NCBI GenBank assembly: GCA_030833825.1
Contig: JAURGL010000007.1
Coordinates: forward strand, 1 to 23,467
From: Vulcanococcus sp. SFB_649D_100_25
GTDB taxonomy: Bacteria; Cyanobacteriota; Cyanobacteriia; PCC-6307; Cyanobiaceae
DNA: 23,467 bases
Reading direction: 5' to 3'
Shown: positions 22,452 to 23,467 of the stretch, one piece after another
How positions within the stretch are numbered: position 1 is the stretch's first letter
How the letters are laid out: every line of letters begins with the position of its first letter
Notes under the pieces: generated by a model
What the model was told of the DNA's origin: nothing
The model's input: only the letters and a program-made list of their open reading frames with translations
Databases searched by the model: none
Position numbers and translations under genes: made by a program

Positions 22452-23467
22452 ATGCGCTTCAGCCAACTGCTCAGCCAACTGAGCGAGGTGAAGGCCGCAG
22501 GCGGTGTTGAAGCCATCAGCCATCACCTGGCCGGCGATCCGGAGCTGCTGAGCGCCGCCGCCCTCGATCAGGCCCAATCGGGCCAGGTGAGCTTCCTGGA
22601 ACCTGGCAACGCCCTCGCGGTGGCACTGGCCGCCAGCGGTGCCAGCGCCGTGCTGCTGCCAAGCAAGGGGGACGAGGCCGAGACGATCCAACGGCAGGCC
22701 AGCGAGCGGGGTGTGGCCTGGATTGCCCTCAAGGATCCACGCCTGGCCTTTGCCGAAACCCTGGACGCCCTGTACCCGCGCCAGCCCAAGGCACCTGGGA
22801 TCCACCCCTCGGCCGTGATCGCTCCGGAAGCGGTGGTCGGGATGGGCAGCCATGTGGGCGCCCATGTGGTGATCGGCAGTGAGGTGCAGATCGGGGCCAG
22901 CTGCACCATTCACCCCAACGTGGTGATCTACGACGACGTCCAGATCGGGGATGGTTGCGAGCTCCATGCCGGAGCCGTGCTGCACCCCGGCTCCCGCCTG
23001 GGCCGGGGCTGCGTGGTGCACTCCAATGCGGTGGTGGGCAGCGAGGGCTTCGGCTTTGTGCCCACCGCTCAGGGCTGGCGCAAGATGCCCCAAACCGGCC
23101 TTGTGGTGCTGGAAGACGGGGTTGAGGTGGGCTGCAGCAGCACCATCGATCGGCCCTCGGTGGGCGAAACCCGCATCGGCGCCGGCACCAAGATCGACAA
23201 CCTGGTGCACATCGGCCATGGGGTGAGCACCGGCAAAGGCTGTGCCCTGGCGGCCCAGGTGGGCATCGCCGGCGGAGCCCGCCTCGGGAACGGGGTGATC
23301 CTGGCGGGTCAGGTGGGGCTAGCGAACAAAGCGGTGATGGGGGATCGCTCGATTGCTTCCTCCAAGTCCGGCATCCACGGCGAAGTGGCCGCCGGCGAAG
23401 TGGTGAGCGGATACCCGGCCATCCCCAACCGCCTCTGGCTGCGCTGCTCCGCCGCCTTCAACAAACT
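22452..23467 (+). CDS. lpxD: UDP-3-O-acylglucosamine N-acyltransferase LpxD (3'-truncated by window)
   Basis: ATG 22452 opens a frame with no stop before the window end (338 full codons, near the family length of ~345). It starts MRFSQLLSQL, has an N-terminal uridine-binding domain, then a left-handed beta-helix of hexapeptide repeats (VIAPEAVVGMGSHVGAHVVI and on). The catalytic His is H253 in KIDNLVHIGHGV, and GSEGFGFVP is the conserved signature. LpxD adds the N-linked 3-hydroxy fatty acid to UDP-3-O-acylglucosamine in lipid A synthesis, so the cell makes an LPS-type outer membrane. A 40 bp gap with TACGAT (possible -10) separates it from proB. Confidence 0.95.
   Translation, partial: MRFSQLLSQLSEVKAAGGVEAISHHLAGDPELLSAAALDQAQSGQVSFLEPGNALAVALAASGASAVLLPSKGDEAETIQRQASERGVAWIALKDPRLAFAETLDALYPRQPKAPGIHPSAVIAPEAVVGMGSHVGAHVVIGSEVQIGASCTIHPNVVIYDDVQIGDGCELHAGAVLHPGSRLGRGCVVHSNAVVGSEGFGFVPTAQGWRKMPQTGLVVLEDGVEVGCSSTIDRPSVGETRIGAGTKIDNLVHIGHGVSTGKGCALAAQVGIAGGARLGNGVILAGQVGLANKAVMGDRSIASSKSGIHGEVAAGEVVSGYPAIPNRLWLRCSAAFNK

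Noticed and set aside
1..23467. tRNA, rRNA, CRISPR, insertion sequence or prophage
   Set aside because: No cloverleaf-like gap, repeat-spacer array, transposase or integrase was seen; the few gaps are short.

Overview
The window is compact, GC-rich and almost wholly coding. Its gene content points to a picocyanobacterium of the Synechococcus/Cyanobium type: a DUF3104 protein, DUF3685 (Ycf55-like) and DUF3727 proteins, a CofE-like membrane protein, a CSP41-like epimerase, a YqeG HAD phosphatase and a Coq4-family protein, beside housekeeping genes (hisA, fumC, phoH2, ruvX, proB, lpxD). GTG and TTG starts are frequent and Shine-Dalgarno signals are mostly weak. The species-level guess is inference from gene content, not a database match.

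Positions 1-3330 look like a small accessory region of short genes with looser spacing: an unrecognised small protein, a SnoaL/NTF2-like protein, a phosphoribosyltransferase overlapping a nucleoside 2-deoxyribosyltransferase (a likely salvage pair), two small hypothetical proteins, an intrinsic terminator, a DUF3104 gene with a near-perfect cyanobacterial LexA (SOS) box just upstream, and a gamma-glutamylcyclotransferase-like gene.

Positions 3297-8116 hold a large minus-strand gene in which a sigma-54-activator-like AAA+ domain is fused to a NapH/NosR-type membrane iron-sulfur protein. Divergent from it run a glutathione S-transferase, a PdeM-type phosphoesterase and a membrane-anchored proline-rich protein that may start at a non-canonical codon. 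Positions 8113-10079 carry a CBS-pair protein, a CDP-alcohol phosphatidyltransferase and the CSP41-like epimerase.

Positions 10166-15976 run on the plus strand: a Coq4-family gene, a Trp-rich TIGR02450-like domain that reads in frame into hisA with no stop, a Fur-family regulator lacking the usual CxxC, the DUF3685 protein, a probable lumenal thioredoxin-fold protein, and fumC. phoH2 lies convergent to fumC on the minus strand. Positions 17472-23467 are again plus-strand and tightly packed: CofE-like protein, GNAT-like hypothetical, ruvX, DUF3727, YqeG-type phosphatase, proB and lpxD, which is cut by the window end.

I saw no rRNA, tRNA, CRISPR array, insertion sequence or prophage. The best candidates for undescribed biology are the AAA+/iron-sulfur fusion, the LexA-boxed DUF3104 gene with an antisense 26-residue membrane microprotein at its 3' end, the TIGR02450-HisA read-through ORF, and the Coq4-family gene as a possible plastoquinone enzyme.
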